Shown: positions 1 through 6,829 of the stretch, piece by piece
Layout of the letters: every line of letters begins with the position of its first letter
Position numbering within the stretch: position 1 is the stretch's first letter
From: Verrucomicrobiales bacterium
GTDB lineage: Bacteria; Verrucomicrobiota; Verrucomicrobiia; Verrucomicrobiales; DEV007
Direction: 5' to 3'
NCBI GenBank assembly: GCA_002696885.1
Contig: NZSO01000074.1
Coordinates: 1 to 12,437, forward strand
Length of the DNA stretch: 12,437 nt
Program-made: the position numbers and the translations under genes
Notes under the pieces: generated by a model
Database searches by the model: none
The model's input: the letters and a program-made list of their open reading frames with translations, nothing else
Told to the model about the DNA's origin: nothing

Positions 1-165
1 AATTTCTTAGAAGAGCCAATCTGTTACAGAGGTCCTTACGAATATAGTGTTCCAGGACACGATACTGACTTCAGCACTCAATTTGAAAGAGGAAAGGATG
101 GAATTATTTTGGGCGAGGAAGATGAGCCTGAAGACGCCATTGCCGAACCCGAACCGGCGCATTAA
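1..165 (+). CDS. ctaD: Cytochrome c oxidase subunit I, C-terminal end (partial)
   Basis: The open frame from base 1 gives 54 residues to a TAA at 163-165. The tail contains the motif CYRGPYEYSVPG followed by an acidic, hydrophilic end (GEEDEPEDAIAEPEPAH). This RGPYEYSVPG-like motif resembles the C-terminus of heme-copper oxidase subunit I in Verrucomicrobia/Planctomycetes-type caa3 oxidases, after the last membrane helix. No catalytic residue lies in the visible part, so the call rests on that motif and on the immediate downstream genes for subunits III, IV and II. The full protein would hold heme a, heme a3 and CuB and reduce O2 to water. The gap to subunit III is 25 nt, consistent with one operon. 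Confidence 0.75.
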   Translation, partial: NFLEEPICYRGPYEYSVPGHDTDFSTQFERGKDGIILGEEDEPEDAIAEPEPAH

Positions 166-190
166 CCCCTAATAAATCTTACTCACGAAT

Positions 191-1666
191 ATGGAAATTC
201 CATTCACAGTTAAACCAAGACCTGACACAGGATTATGGAATGCCAAAGTTGGAATATGGCTTTTCCTAGCTTCTGAGGTCATGCTATTTGGTGGTCTATT
301 TTCAGGTTATCTTTTCCTAAGATTAGGAGCTGGTGGAGAGCCAGATTACTTTTGGCCTAAAGACATTCTGAGCGTTCCGTTTGGCTTTTTTAACACTTTA
401 ATTTTGATTTTATCCTCAGTTTTTGTTGTCGTTGCTTGGCTTCAATTAAAATTAAGAAATTTCCGTAAGTTCCAGATGTGGATGTTTGCAGTCGTTGCTT
501 GCGCTTTTATATTCTTGGTCAACAAAGGGTTTGAGTATAAATCCAAGTTTACTCATTATGGGATCAAGCTTTCAGACAATTCAATTGTCGAGGGATATAA
601 ATTAGATGACACAATAATCTACGAGGGCCTGAAGGAAACAACCATTGATGTGGCAAGGTTTAATGGTCAATTCCTAGAAAAGATTGATGGCGAAACTCCA
701 AAGTTCTTCCGAGTCGATTCCGAAGGTAAAGCTCAAGGTGATGCTTTTGAATTGAGTGTTGCTAAAGTTCAAGAAATCGCTTTAGAAGAAAATGCTAAGC
801 TACGTAGTAAGCATGAAGCGAGTAACAAAGAAAAATTAGAAAAGGACAGTGAAGCGAAAGTCATTCGTTGGCTACCCGCAATGGGAATCAAGCAAATCTC
901 GTTGATTGCCGAAAACGAATTCTCTATCAAAATCAAAAGGAAGAAATTAAGAAAATCATTCGCTGATTCTGTAAAATTTCGAGATCAAACATCCATCAAA
1001 GGAACTATCTCTAAAAAGACCCCTGGTGTTTACATTGCCCAAGTCGATAGAATCGACCTAAGAGCTACAGATTCTGAGAACCCTGAAACGTCTTCTCTCG
1101 TATGGAATTACCTTGGTAATACCTCGCCCTACAAGACGGAGAGTAAGAAAGTCGCTTCAAAAGCAAATCATGAAGGATCAGGTTACAATGATGAATACCA
1201 AAAAAGTGCTGACATTAGTGACGCACATGATCCAAAAGAAGAGGCTGAAAAAGCTAAAATGATTTTTCTGGGGTCGAGACAGGAGGTCTTAGATAATGCA
1301 GATTCAGAGGAAGGTGCTGAATTTGAAAAGCTTCTCAATCAGTATGTAAAAAAATGGAAAGATAAGGACGGAGAAAAATATGAAAGTTACTCTCCGATTT
1401 TGGTACCATGGGATGACGTTAAATTATATTCAAACTTCACACCAAAGTGGAACACATTCTATGCCATCTACTTTACTTTGACAGGACTTCATGGACTACA
1501 CGTTCTTATTGGTGCCATCGTTCTTCTCTGGTTTGCTTTGTTCGGAAAAAAATTATATGACAAAGACCCTGAGCACATGGCGAACCGTGTTGAAGTGGGT
1601 GGTCTTTTCTGGCACTTCGTTGATCTAGTATGGATCTTCCTATTCCCAATTTTATACTTAATGTAA
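191..1666 (+). CDS. ctaE: Cytochrome c oxidase subunit III with large periplasmic insertion
   Basis: This is subunit III of an aa3/caa3-type cytochrome c oxidase, an integral membrane subunit that stabilises subunit I. It is the five-helix type. Helix 1 (about residues 15-44) carries the conserved Glu29 in LASEVMLFGG; helix 2 is about 63-86 and helix 3 about 96-116, ending in GFEYKSK. Helix 4 (about 420-442) has the signature TLTGLHGLHVLIG, and the final helix (about 468-491) contains FWHFVDLVWIFLFP. The usual protein is about 190-210 residues in this form; here it is 491. The excess is one hydrophilic, Lys/Glu-rich block at about residues 117-411 between helices 3 and 4, where relatives have a short loop. 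By the known topology of subunit III that loop faces the periplasm. Both flanks stay in one frame with no stop, so the gene looks intact. The start ATG lacks a Shine-Dalgarno sequence. Confidence 0.9.
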   Translation: MEIPFTVKPRPDTGLWNAKVGIWLFLASEVMLFGGLFSGYLFLRLGAGGEPDYFWPKDILSVPFGFFNTLILILSSVFVVVAWLQLKLRNFRKFQMWMFAVVACAFIFLVNKGFEYKSKFTHYGIKLSDNSIVEGYKLDDTIIYEGLKETTIDVARFNGQFLEKIDGETPKFFRVDSEGKAQGDAFELSVAKVQEIALEENAKLRSKHEASNKEKLEKDSEAKVIRWLPAMGIKQISLIAENEFSIKIKRKKLRKSFADSVKFRDQTSIKGTISKKTPGVYIAQVDRIDLRATDSENPETSSLVWNYLGNTSPYKTESKKVASKANHEGSGYNDEYQKSADISDAHDPKEEAEKAKMIFLGSRQEVLDNADSEEGAEFEKLLNQYVKKWKDKDGEKYESYSPILVPWDDVKLYSNFTPKWNTFYAIYFTLTGLHGLHVLIGAIVLLWFALFGKKLYDKDPEHMANRVEVGGLFWHFVDLVWIFLFPILYLM

Positions 1667-1675
1667 ATATTAATC

Positions 1676-1984
1676 ATGGCGGACACACCTGAAGAAATAC
1701 AAAAGCATCTTAAACTTTACTGGAAAGTTGGTTACGTTCTGTTGTTTTGCACTGTACTCACTGTAGGAGTCACATACATTCCAGTAATAGGAGATAATAT
1801 TTGGTTAGGTCTAGGCATCGCGGCTTTCAAAGCGGGTTTAGTAGCCTTGATTTTTATGCACTTAAATTCCGAGAAGCCGATGATATACAAGGTGCTTGTT
1901 TACACGGTTTTCTTTGCCATTGGGATGATGTTTTTAACTCTCCTTGCGATGTATGACCCCATAATTAGTCCTTTCAATCGTTAA
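1676..1984 (+). CDS. ctaF: Cytochrome c oxidase subunit IV (prokaryotic COX4 type)
   Basis: This 102-residue protein has three predicted membrane helices (about residues 15-35, 42-63 and 71-92). The middle part, KAGLVALIFMHLNSEKP, matches the K-x-x-LV-x-x-FFMHL-x-x-E core of bacterial subunit IV of caa3/aa3 oxidases. It is a small accessory subunit packed beside subunits I and III and has no redox centre. The gene starts 9 nt after the ctaE stop and ends 2 nt before the next small gene. No Shine-Dalgarno sequence precedes the ATG. Length and helix count are normal for the family. The family assignment comes from both the motif and the position in the operon. Confidence 0.88.
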   Translation: MADTPEEIQKHLKLYWKVGYVLLFCTVLTVGVTYIPVIGDNIWLGLGIAAFKAGLVALIFMHLNSEKPMIYKVLVYTVFFAIGMMFLTLLAMYDPIISPFNR

Positions 1985-1986
1985 AT

Positions 1987-2232
1987 ATGTCATTAAGAAA
2001 ATTCCACATCCTTTTCATTACACTTTCTACAATCTGTTTATTAAGTTTTGGGGTGTGGTGTTTTTACACAGGTTCATCAATATTTTCGGATCCTGGAAGT
2101 GGAGAAAGTTTAAGAATAATGAGTGGTTCAACCAGCGTAACACTTGCTGTGTTTACACTCATCTATGGAAGGTGGTTTTATGTAAAGAAAATCAAAAACC
2201 TTCAACCTACTGATAACATTTCACAAATATAA
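1987..2232 (+). CDS. Small two-helix membrane protein in the oxidase operon
   Basis: I do not recognise this 81-residue protein. It has a basic N-terminus (SLRKFH), a hydrophobic segment at about residues 8-28, a short polar stretch with SDPGSGESLR, a second hydrophobic segment at about 43-63, and a basic tail (YVKKIK). This predicts a hairpin membrane protein with both ends in the cytoplasm. It begins 2 nt after the ctaF stop and lies between subunits IV and II, so it is probably co-translated with them and could be an accessory subunit or an assembly factor. That role is inferred from position only. There is no Cys or His cluster that would suggest cofactor binding. Confidence 0.7.
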   Translation: MSLRKFHILFITLSTICLLSFGVWCFYTGSSIFSDPGSGESLRIMSGSTSVTLAVFTLIYGRWFYVKKIKNLQPTDNISQI

Positions 2233-2241
2233 ATAAACTCT

Positions 2242-2418
2242 ATGTCTACATTTCTTCTAGGATGTTTTACTTGTATGAGCGGTAAAGGTGAGGCTACATC
2301 TTACGCTGCTGGCATGGCCATTCTTTTCATGTTGGTCATTCTACTTTCTGTGTTCTTCGGAATATTTAAGTTTATGAGGTATCTTTCGAAGTGTGAGAAG
2401 AATGCTGGAAGGCGTTAA
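2242..2418 (+). CDS. 58-residue single-helix membrane protein with an N-terminal CxxC
   Basis: This short frame begins ATG at 2242 and stops TAA at 2416-2418. The N-terminus reads MSTFLLGCFTCMSGKGEA and is followed by one strong hydrophobic helix (about residues 20-45) starting AAGMAILFMLVILL, then a basic tail (KCEKNAGRR). Cys8 and Cys11 form a CxxC pair on the side that would be periplasmic by the positive-inside rule. It sits 9 nt after the 81-aa gene and 24 nt before ctaC. Reasons to treat it as real are the tight spacing, the clear helix, the conserved-looking AAG-x-AI-x-FML helix start and the otherwise empty gap. The function is unknown. A small oxidase subunit, or a thiol or metal-handling helper for CuA, is conceivable from context. 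Cys8 is not in a convincing lipobox. Confidence 0.65.
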   Translation: MSTFLLGCFTCMSGKGEATSYAAGMAILFMLVILLSVFFGIFKFMRYLSKCEKNAGRR

Positions 2419-2442
2419 TAAAAGATTTTTTAATAAAAGAAA

Positions 2443-3243
2443 ATGCAAATACTAGGATTAATAAATGAACTCATTGGTTTACCAGAGCTAGCGTCTGAAC
2501 ACGGAAGCATGGTTGATCATATGCTTGAAATGGTTCACTGGCTAATCACGGTTTTGTTGATCGGTTGGTCTGCCTTTTTTGTGTTTTGCCTTTGGAGGTT
2601 TAGGCAAAAAAGAAATCCCAAGGCCAGTTATGTTGGTGTCAGAGGACATGCTTCTACTCACGTCGAGATTGGGGTTGTTGTTGTAGAGGCTATTTTGCTT
2701 CTCGGTTTTGCCTTTCCATTATGGGCCGTAAGAAGCTCTGAGTTTCCGACAGGCGATGACGTGGTAAGAGTAAGAGCCGTTGGAGAGCAGTTTAAATGGA
2801 CGATGCATTATCCAGGTCCAGACGGTACGTTTGGAATGACAAAGCCTGAGTTGATTAGCGGTCAGAATCCACTTGGTAGAGATTTAGAAGACCCTAATGG
2901 CAAAGATGATTTTGTTTTCACTGAGCTTGTTTTGGCCAAAGATAGAGAATGTATCGTTACAATTACTTCGAAGGATGTCATTCACAACCTTTCATTACAT
3001 CCCATGAGAATTGGTCAAGATGCTATTCCAGGAACAATCGCAGACATTTGGTTTAAACCAATCAAAACTGGGAGATGGGAAACGGTTTGTGGTCAGTTAT
3101 GTGGTGCAGGTCACTCGGGAATGGTTGGTTATATGGAGGTGATGTCTCAAGAAGATTATGATGCCTGGTTTAAGGAAAATACTCCGGCATTGACGGAAGA
3201 TAAAGAGCCTGAAGGGGTAGCGACGGCTAAGGAAAATAGCTAG
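2443..3243 (+). CDS. ctaC: Cytochrome c oxidase subunit II (CuA subunit)
   Basis: Subunit II receives electrons from cytochrome c at the binuclear CuA centre and passes them to heme a. Two membrane helices (about residues 30-52 and 73-96) are followed by a periplasmic cupredoxin domain. The aromatic electron-entry segment is QFKWTMHYPGPDG (116-128). All CuA side-chain ligands are present: His181 (DVIHNLSLHP), Cys216, Cys220, His224 and Met227 in CGQLCGAGHSGM. The residue between the cysteines is Gln218 where most relatives have Glu. In known structures that residue binds through its backbone carbonyl, so function should be kept. The 266-residue protein has no fused C-terminal cytochrome c domain, unlike the Bacillus or Thermus caa3 subunit II. 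The gene lies downstream of subunits I, III and IV, not in the common first position. Confidence 0.95.
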   Translation: MQILGLINELIGLPELASEHGSMVDHMLEMVHWLITVLLIGWSAFFVFCLWRFRQKRNPKASYVGVRGHASTHVEIGVVVVEAILLLGFAFPLWAVRSSEFPTGDDVVRVRAVGEQFKWTMHYPGPDGTFGMTKPELISGQNPLGRDLEDPNGKDDFVFTELVLAKDRECIVTITSKDVIHNLSLHPMRIGQDAIPGTIADIWFKPIKTGRWETVCGQLCGAGHSGMVGYMEVMSQEDYDAWFKENTPALTEDKEPEGVATAKENS

Positions 3244-3264
3244 AACCGTCGAAGAATTTTAGTT

Positions 3265-3292
3265 TGAGGGTATTTATGCAGAATCACCCTCA
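3265..3292 (+). terminator. Hairpin after ctaC, possible terminator or attenuator
   Basis: TGAGGGT (3265-3271) and ACCCTCA (3286-3292) form a perfect 7-bp stem, with three further pairs (ATT 3272-3274 with AAT 3282-3284) inside across a bulged C. A T-rich stretch (CATTTATTCTTT) follows but is not a clean T-run. The hairpin lies 21 nt past the ctaC stop in the only gap of about 100 nt in the oxidase block. It could end or attenuate the structural-subunit transcript before ctaB. No stronger hairpin is visible in this gap. Confidence 0.45.
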
Positions 3293-3346
3293 CATTTATT
3301 CTTTCGCATTCAACACTATTACGACTAGTGTAGCGTTATATTTAGC

Positions 3347-4270
3347 GTGTTAACTGTGTCCAATACTGGTTCATATAAATCCAAAGAGGAAGAGAAAAGC
3401 CCCGTCTTTACAAGGAATGATCTACTCCTCCTAACAAAAGCGAGACTTAGCTTTTTAGTCATCATAACCACTGTCGTTGGGTTCATATTAGCGACAAAGT
3501 CTAATGGATTGGCCATTGATTGGTGGTTATTGATTCATACAATACTTGGATGCGCATTTGCGGCTGCAGCATCATCTATTTTTAATCAGTTAATGGAAAT
3601 TGATATTGATTCTAAGATGTCCAGAACGGCATCTCGACCGCTTCCGTCAAAGAAAATTAAACCTGCTATTGCATTTGTGATGGGTTGGATTTTTGCAGCT
3701 ATTGGCCTAGTTCACCTCGCAGTGAAGGTGAATGCTTTGTCTTGTGCTTTTGCAGCAGCGACACTTTTTGTTTACATGTTCATTTATACTCCGATGAAGA
3801 GGAAAACGGGATTAAACACTTTGGTTGGGGCTGTTTCAGGAGCATTGCCACCGTTAATTGGGTGGGCTGGAGCTGAAGGAGGCTTTGATTCATTTGCCCC
3901 ATATTTTTTGTTTGGATTGCTCTTTCTTTGGCAATTACCTCATTTCGTTGCGATTAACTGGATGTACCGTGATGAGTACAAATCTGCAGGTTTTATAATG
4001 TGGTCAAATAATGATCTCAATGGGAATAAAACAGCCAATTTAGCTATAGTTTTTAGTTTATTACTAGTCGGTTTAATTTTGATTTGTTTGTTTGCCAATT
4101 TCATTAACCTTTTAGCAATAATAGGTTTGGTGATTTTAACTCTAATCAAAGTATGGTTCGCCCTTAAATTCAAATGCAGTCCCTCTAGAGATAAGGCGAG
4201 GAAGCTATTTCTTTTTACACTTTTATATTTGCCCGCAAGTTTAACTCTTTTGATTTTAGGTTGGAAATGA
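3347..4270 (+). CDS. ctaB: Heme O synthase (protoheme IX farnesyltransferase)
   Basis: This UbiA-family membrane enzyme transfers farnesyl from farnesyl diphosphate to heme B to make heme O, the precursor of heme A for the oxidase encoded upstream. About eight to nine helices span the protein after a hydrophilic N-terminus. The first prenyl-binding motif is NQLMEIDIDSKMSRTASRPLP, an N-x3-E-x3-D form of the usual N-x3-D-x3-D, with the diagnostic RT-x2-RPLP after it. The central YTPMKRKTGLNTLVGAVSGALPPLIGW segment is the classic CtaB/CyoE signature. The 307-residue length is normal. No ATG is available near the N-terminus: the frame opens after a stop at 3326-3328 and offers GTG at 3347 or GTG at 3356, neither with a Shine-Dalgarno sequence, so the start is uncertain by three codons. 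Confidence 0.93.
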   Translation: MLTVSNTGSYKSKEEEKSPVFTRNDLLLLTKARLSFLVIITTVVGFILATKSNGLAIDWWLLIHTILGCAFAAAASSIFNQLMEIDIDSKMSRTASRPLPSKKIKPAIAFVMGWIFAAIGLVHLAVKVNALSCAFAAATLFVYMFIYTPMKRKTGLNTLVGAVSGALPPLIGWAGAEGGFDSFAPYFLFGLLFLWQLPHFVAINWMYRDEYKSAGFIMWSNNDLNGNKTANLAIVFSLLLVGLILICLFANFINLLAIIGLVILTLIKVWFALKFKCSPSRDKARKLFLFTLLYLPASLTLLILGWK

Positions 4271-4316
4271 GTTTATAAATCTTTCATTGGCGTGTATCCG
4301 TAATAAACCCGTTGAA

Positions 4317-5018
4317 ATGAGTGAGTCTGACAACCCTAAAGTTAACCCTTGGACTGTATGGGTGCTTATTTTGATTATGCTCTCAGGTATATTAGTCTAT
4401 TACAGTTGGCTCAAAACCATTCACCGTCAGTATGCTGATGGAAAACCCCCTTTACTGAGACCTGTTGATCGTTTTCGAGCCGATGGGCACAAGGGTAAAG
4501 CAGTTGAACTGTTTGACACAAAAAACAAATTTTATCTCGTTGGATATTTTTATGCTGGTGATGAAAAAGAGGCTCTAGCTGTTTGTGAAAGAATGAAAAA
4601 AATGAGAGATTCAGTAAGTGGTGTCACTGATGTCACGTTAGTGGGTTTTTCAATGGCCCCAGAATTGGACACATCGGAAAATCTCACGAAGTTCGCCAAT
4701 GACAATGGCTACACTTCAGAGGATTGGATTTTTGTTACAGGTGACAGAGACCGAATTAGAACATATATGAATAAGTTCTTCAGATATCCGGGTCACCAAA
4801 AACCAGACGAGTACCGAGAAACTGAAACTGATCTTTATGCGAGAGAGCTTAGGATTTCTTTAGTGTTTCAGTCTGATGATGATGAGGAGGCCTTCATACG
4901 TGGAGTTTATTGGGAGGGGATTCGAAAAGGGGAAGTAAAAAATGATGAGACTCTTACTGATGATATTATTTATCTGACTTCAAACAAAAATAAATCAACC
5001 CAACAAAAAATTGAATAA
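4317..5018 (+). CDS. SCO-like membrane-anchored protein lacking all copper ligands
   Basis: This protein has 233 residues from ATG 4317; a TTG at 4287 would add ten residues that do not look like a natural N-terminus. One membrane anchor (about 12-32) precedes an extracytoplasmic domain that aligns by eye with the SCO protein encoded next. KFYLVGYFYAGDEKEALAVC matches the SCO strand and active-site loop. VTLVGFSMAPELDTSENLTKFA and GYTSEDWIFVTGDRDRI match its VSVTLDPAHDSPSHLKEF and GFDSDDWWFLTG. At the SCO ligand sites the residues are Gly81 and Glu85 in place of the two Cys, and Arg176 in place of His. The frame is intact, so it is not an obvious pseudogene. It probably arose by tandem duplication and now serves a copper-independent role such as scaffold, partner or regulator of SCO or oxidase assembly. 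The family is inferred from this manual alignment and the role is unproven. Confidence 0.72.
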   Translation: MSESDNPKVNPWTVWVLILIMLSGILVYYSWLKTIHRQYADGKPPLLRPVDRFRADGHKGKAVELFDTKNKFYLVGYFYAGDEKEALAVCERMKKMRDSVSGVTDVTLVGFSMAPELDTSENLTKFANDNGYTSEDWIFVTGDRDRIRTYMNKFFRYPGHQKPDEYRETETDLYARELRISLVFQSDDDEEAFIRGVYWEGIRKGEVKNDETLTDDIIYLTSNKNKSTQQKIE

Positions 5019-5661
5019 GGAAAAAAAAATCATCGGCATCTTCATTGTTTTTGCATTGTTTCTCGTTGTGGGATTCATAGTCCTATTCCAATTCAGTTCT
5101 CCAAAAGCGTATAAGAGTAGCAATACGTCATCCGCGGATTTTTCCAGGTACGTGGATCGAGACATGCCTATGACTGATTCCAATGGATCAACGAGGCAAC
5201 TAAAGGAATTGAAAGGTAAGGTGTGGCTGATTAGTCACGTATTTACCCGGTGCCCTGGACAGTGTGCAGGTGTCTGCGTTGTTTTGGATGAACTCAGAAA
5301 AGAAATTAACGATAAGGACAAACTTCATTTTGTTTCAGTGACTTTAGATCCTGCTCATGACTCTCCAAGCCATCTCAAAGAATTTTCGCAAAAACACGGT
5401 TTTGATTCAGATGACTGGTGGTTTCTTACAGGAGAAGCCGATGAATTAAACAATTACATGATGGAGGTTTTTTCCCTATCAGCTCAGGAGAAAAAAGAAT
5501 CTGAAAAGACCAGCGACGACGATTTATTTGCTCACAAACCCATGGTTGCCTTGATTAATCACGAGCTAAAGATTGAGGGTTGGTACAACCCATTCGATAA
5601 ACGTTCAAGTGAAGTTCTCCGAGAGAAATTGCAAATTGCTCTTAATGAGGCAAAGTCTTAG
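5011..5661 (+). CDS. sco: SCO1/SenC copper chaperone for the CuA site
   Basis: This is a membrane-anchored thioredoxin-fold protein that binds copper and metallates or reduces the CuA centre of subunit II. Helix 7-27 anchors it; the soluble domain follows. The copper motif is FTRCPGQCAGVC, giving Cys81 and Cys85 (CxxxC), and the distal ligand is His175 in LFAHKP. VSVTLDPAHDSP and DDWWFLTG are further SCO signatures. A third Cys (Cys89) near the site is unusual. The only plausible start is TTG at 5011, inside the preceding gene, giving an 8-nt overlap that suggests translational coupling. No Shine-Dalgarno sequence is present. At 216 residues the length is typical. Position among ctaB, the SCO-like paralogue and DUF420 supports a role in maturing this oxidase. 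Confidence 0.92.
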   Translation: MNKEKKIIGIFIVFALFLVVGFIVLFQFSSPKAYKSSNTSSADFSRYVDRDMPMTDSNGSTRQLKELKGKVWLISHVFTRCPGQCAGVCVVLDELRKEINDKDKLHFVSVTLDPAHDSPSHLKEFSQKHGFDSDDWWFLTGEADELNNYMMEVFSLSAQEKKESEKTSDDDLFAHKPMVALINHELKIEGWYNPFDKRSSEVLREKLQIALNEAKS

Positions 5662-5676
5662 GTAAAATCACCGCCA

Positions 5677-6105
5677 ATGACAATTCAGGATCTACCCGCC
5701 GTTAACGCCAGTCTTAACGCGACAGCTACACTATTTATAGTAGCTGGAATTTACTTTATAAAAAAAGAGAATAAGAAAGCTCATGCTATTTGTATGATAA
5801 CGGCACTCGTTGTCTCAGCTGCGTTTCTTACTTGTTATCTGATTTATCATTATTCTAATCTGACAACAAAATTTACTCACGAAGGGTTTCCAAAATTAAT
5901 CTACTTTATTATTTTGTTTACCCATATTCCCTTGGCTGCAGTGTCCTTGCCTATGATTATTATGACGGTCATTCCGGCAATTAGGAGAAAATTTGATAAA
6001 CATAAACGCATTGCCAAATGGACATATCCTGTATGGTTATATGTTTCCGTAACAGGAGTCCTTGTCTATTTTATGTTATATCAATGGTTTCCACCAGTCG
6101 GCTAA
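5677..6105 (+). CDS. DUF420 / CtaM-like oxidase assembly membrane protein
   Basis: This 142-residue protein has four predicted membrane helices (about 10-28, 36-57, 71-98 and 117-136). The sequence follows the DUF420 (YozB/CtaM) pattern: DLPAVNASLNA at the N-terminus, conserved histidines at 36, 58, 68, 83 and 109, the LFTHIPLAAVSLP helix, the F-x2-HKRIAKWTYPVW linker and VSVTGVLVYFMLY. Members next to oxidase genes, including CtaM of Staphylococcus, are needed for mature aa3-type oxidase, and the histidines have been thought to bind heme or copper. The exact chemistry is not settled. The gene begins 15 nt after sco. The start ATG has no usable Shine-Dalgarno sequence; an AGG lies about 14 nt away. 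Confidence 0.85.
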   Translation: MTIQDLPAVNASLNATATLFIVAGIYFIKKENKKAHAICMITALVVSAAFLTCYLIYHYSNLTTKFTHEGFPKLIYFIILFTHIPLAAVSLPMIIMTVIPAIRRKFDKHKRIAKWTYPVWLYVSVTGVLVYFMLYQWFPPVG

Positions 6106-6157
6106 TCAGAAGATTTAGTCTCTTGTTACAAATCCATAGTTCAGGCATAATAAGATT

Positions 6158-6829
6158 ATGAGAATTATAATGGTTTGTTTTTTGCTTTCTTTGCCTTTGA
6201 CGACTTTTGCACAAATTACTTTCAAGGATAAAGAAATAGAAATAACTGCGAGAGCAGACCAAGAAAAAGTCATCTTTGTTTTTCCTTTTAAAAATTCAGG
6301 AAATGAGACTGTAGAAATAATTAATGTTAATTTAACGTGTTCGTGTCTTAGCGCGAAAACGGATAAGGAAAAATATAGTCCCGGAGAATCAGGCAAGCTA
6401 GAAGCAATTTTTTCCGTAGGTAGTTTTACTGGCGTTCAAAGAAAATCGATGACCATAACAAGTCAACAAGACGGCAAAGAAAAAACAAGAGATTCATTGC
6501 TGGCAATTTTAACAATTCCAGAAGTGATCACTATTGAGCCCGAATTGATTAAGTGGAAAGTGAATGAGGAGCCCGCTGAAAAGGTTTTCACTTTAAAAGT
6601 TCCACACACTGATCCAATTAGTATTAAAGGGGTCACCTGCTCAAGGGAAGGTTTTAATTTTTCATGGAAGGAAATTAAAAAAGGACGCGAATATGAAATC
6701 CGAATTAAACCACTCAGCACTTCGTCACCGATGCTTGGGATGATGAAAATAGATACTGATTCTAAAATAAAGAAACACCAAAAAAAGTTGGCCTTCTTTA
6801 GTATAGCCCGGTCAAGATCTCGGAGATAA
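6158..6829 (+). CDS. DUF1573 domain secreted protein with Cys-Ser-Cys motif
   Basis: This 223-residue protein starts with a signal peptide (MRIIMVCFLLSLPLTTFAQ, probable cleavage near residue 18) and is likely exported. The DUF1573 domain (about residues 35-95) shows the FPFKNSGNETVEI strand, the TCSCLSA motif with Cys61 and Cys63, and Y-SPGESG, which are family hallmarks of an Ig-like beta sandwich. A second beta-rich half (about 120-200) resembles a repeat of the fold without the cysteines. The tail is basic (ARSRSRR). No biochemical function is established for the family. The position between the oxidase assembly genes and a rhodanese hints at copper or thiol handling in the periplasm; this is inference. 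Its stop codon abuts the start of the rhodanese gene. Confidence 0.8.
   Translation: MRIIMVCFLLSLPLTTFAQITFKDKEIEITARADQEKVIFVFPFKNSGNETVEIINVNLTCSCLSAKTDKEKYSPGESGKLEAIFSVGSFTGVQRKSMTITSQQDGKEKTRDSLLAILTIPEVITIEPELIKWKVNEEPAEKVFTLKVPHTDPISIKGVTCSREGFNFSWKEIKKGREYEIRIKPLSTSSPMLGMMKIDTDSKIKKHQKKLAFFSIARSRSRR
6822..6825 (+). promoter_or_regulatory. Shine-Dalgarno-like GGAG before the rhodanese gene
   Basis: GGAG lies 4 nt before the ATG at 6830 and overlaps the last codons of the DUF1573 gene. It is the clearest Shine-Dalgarno sequence in the window, where most other starts have none. Its spacing is a little short. Confidence 0.45.

Noticed and set aside
539..1423. The subunit III insertion as an intein or mobile element
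   Set aside because: I see no splice-junction Cys/Ser with C-terminal His-Asn, no endonuclease motif and no flanking repeats. The insert sits in a loop and not in a conserved active site.
1489..1686. Antisense open frame over the ctaE 3' end, and similar opposite-strand or alternative-frame frames at 3325-3516, 6463-6720, 9652-9840, 10133-10330 and 11899-12171
   Set aside because: These lie wholly or mostly inside well-supported genes, show no recognisable motif and have composition expected of shadow frames.
4317..5018. The SCO-like gene as a pseudogene
   Set aside because: The frame is uninterrupted over 233 codons, keeps the anchor and the non-catalytic SCO motifs, and overlaps the next gene as in a coupled operon. 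Only the copper ligands are changed.
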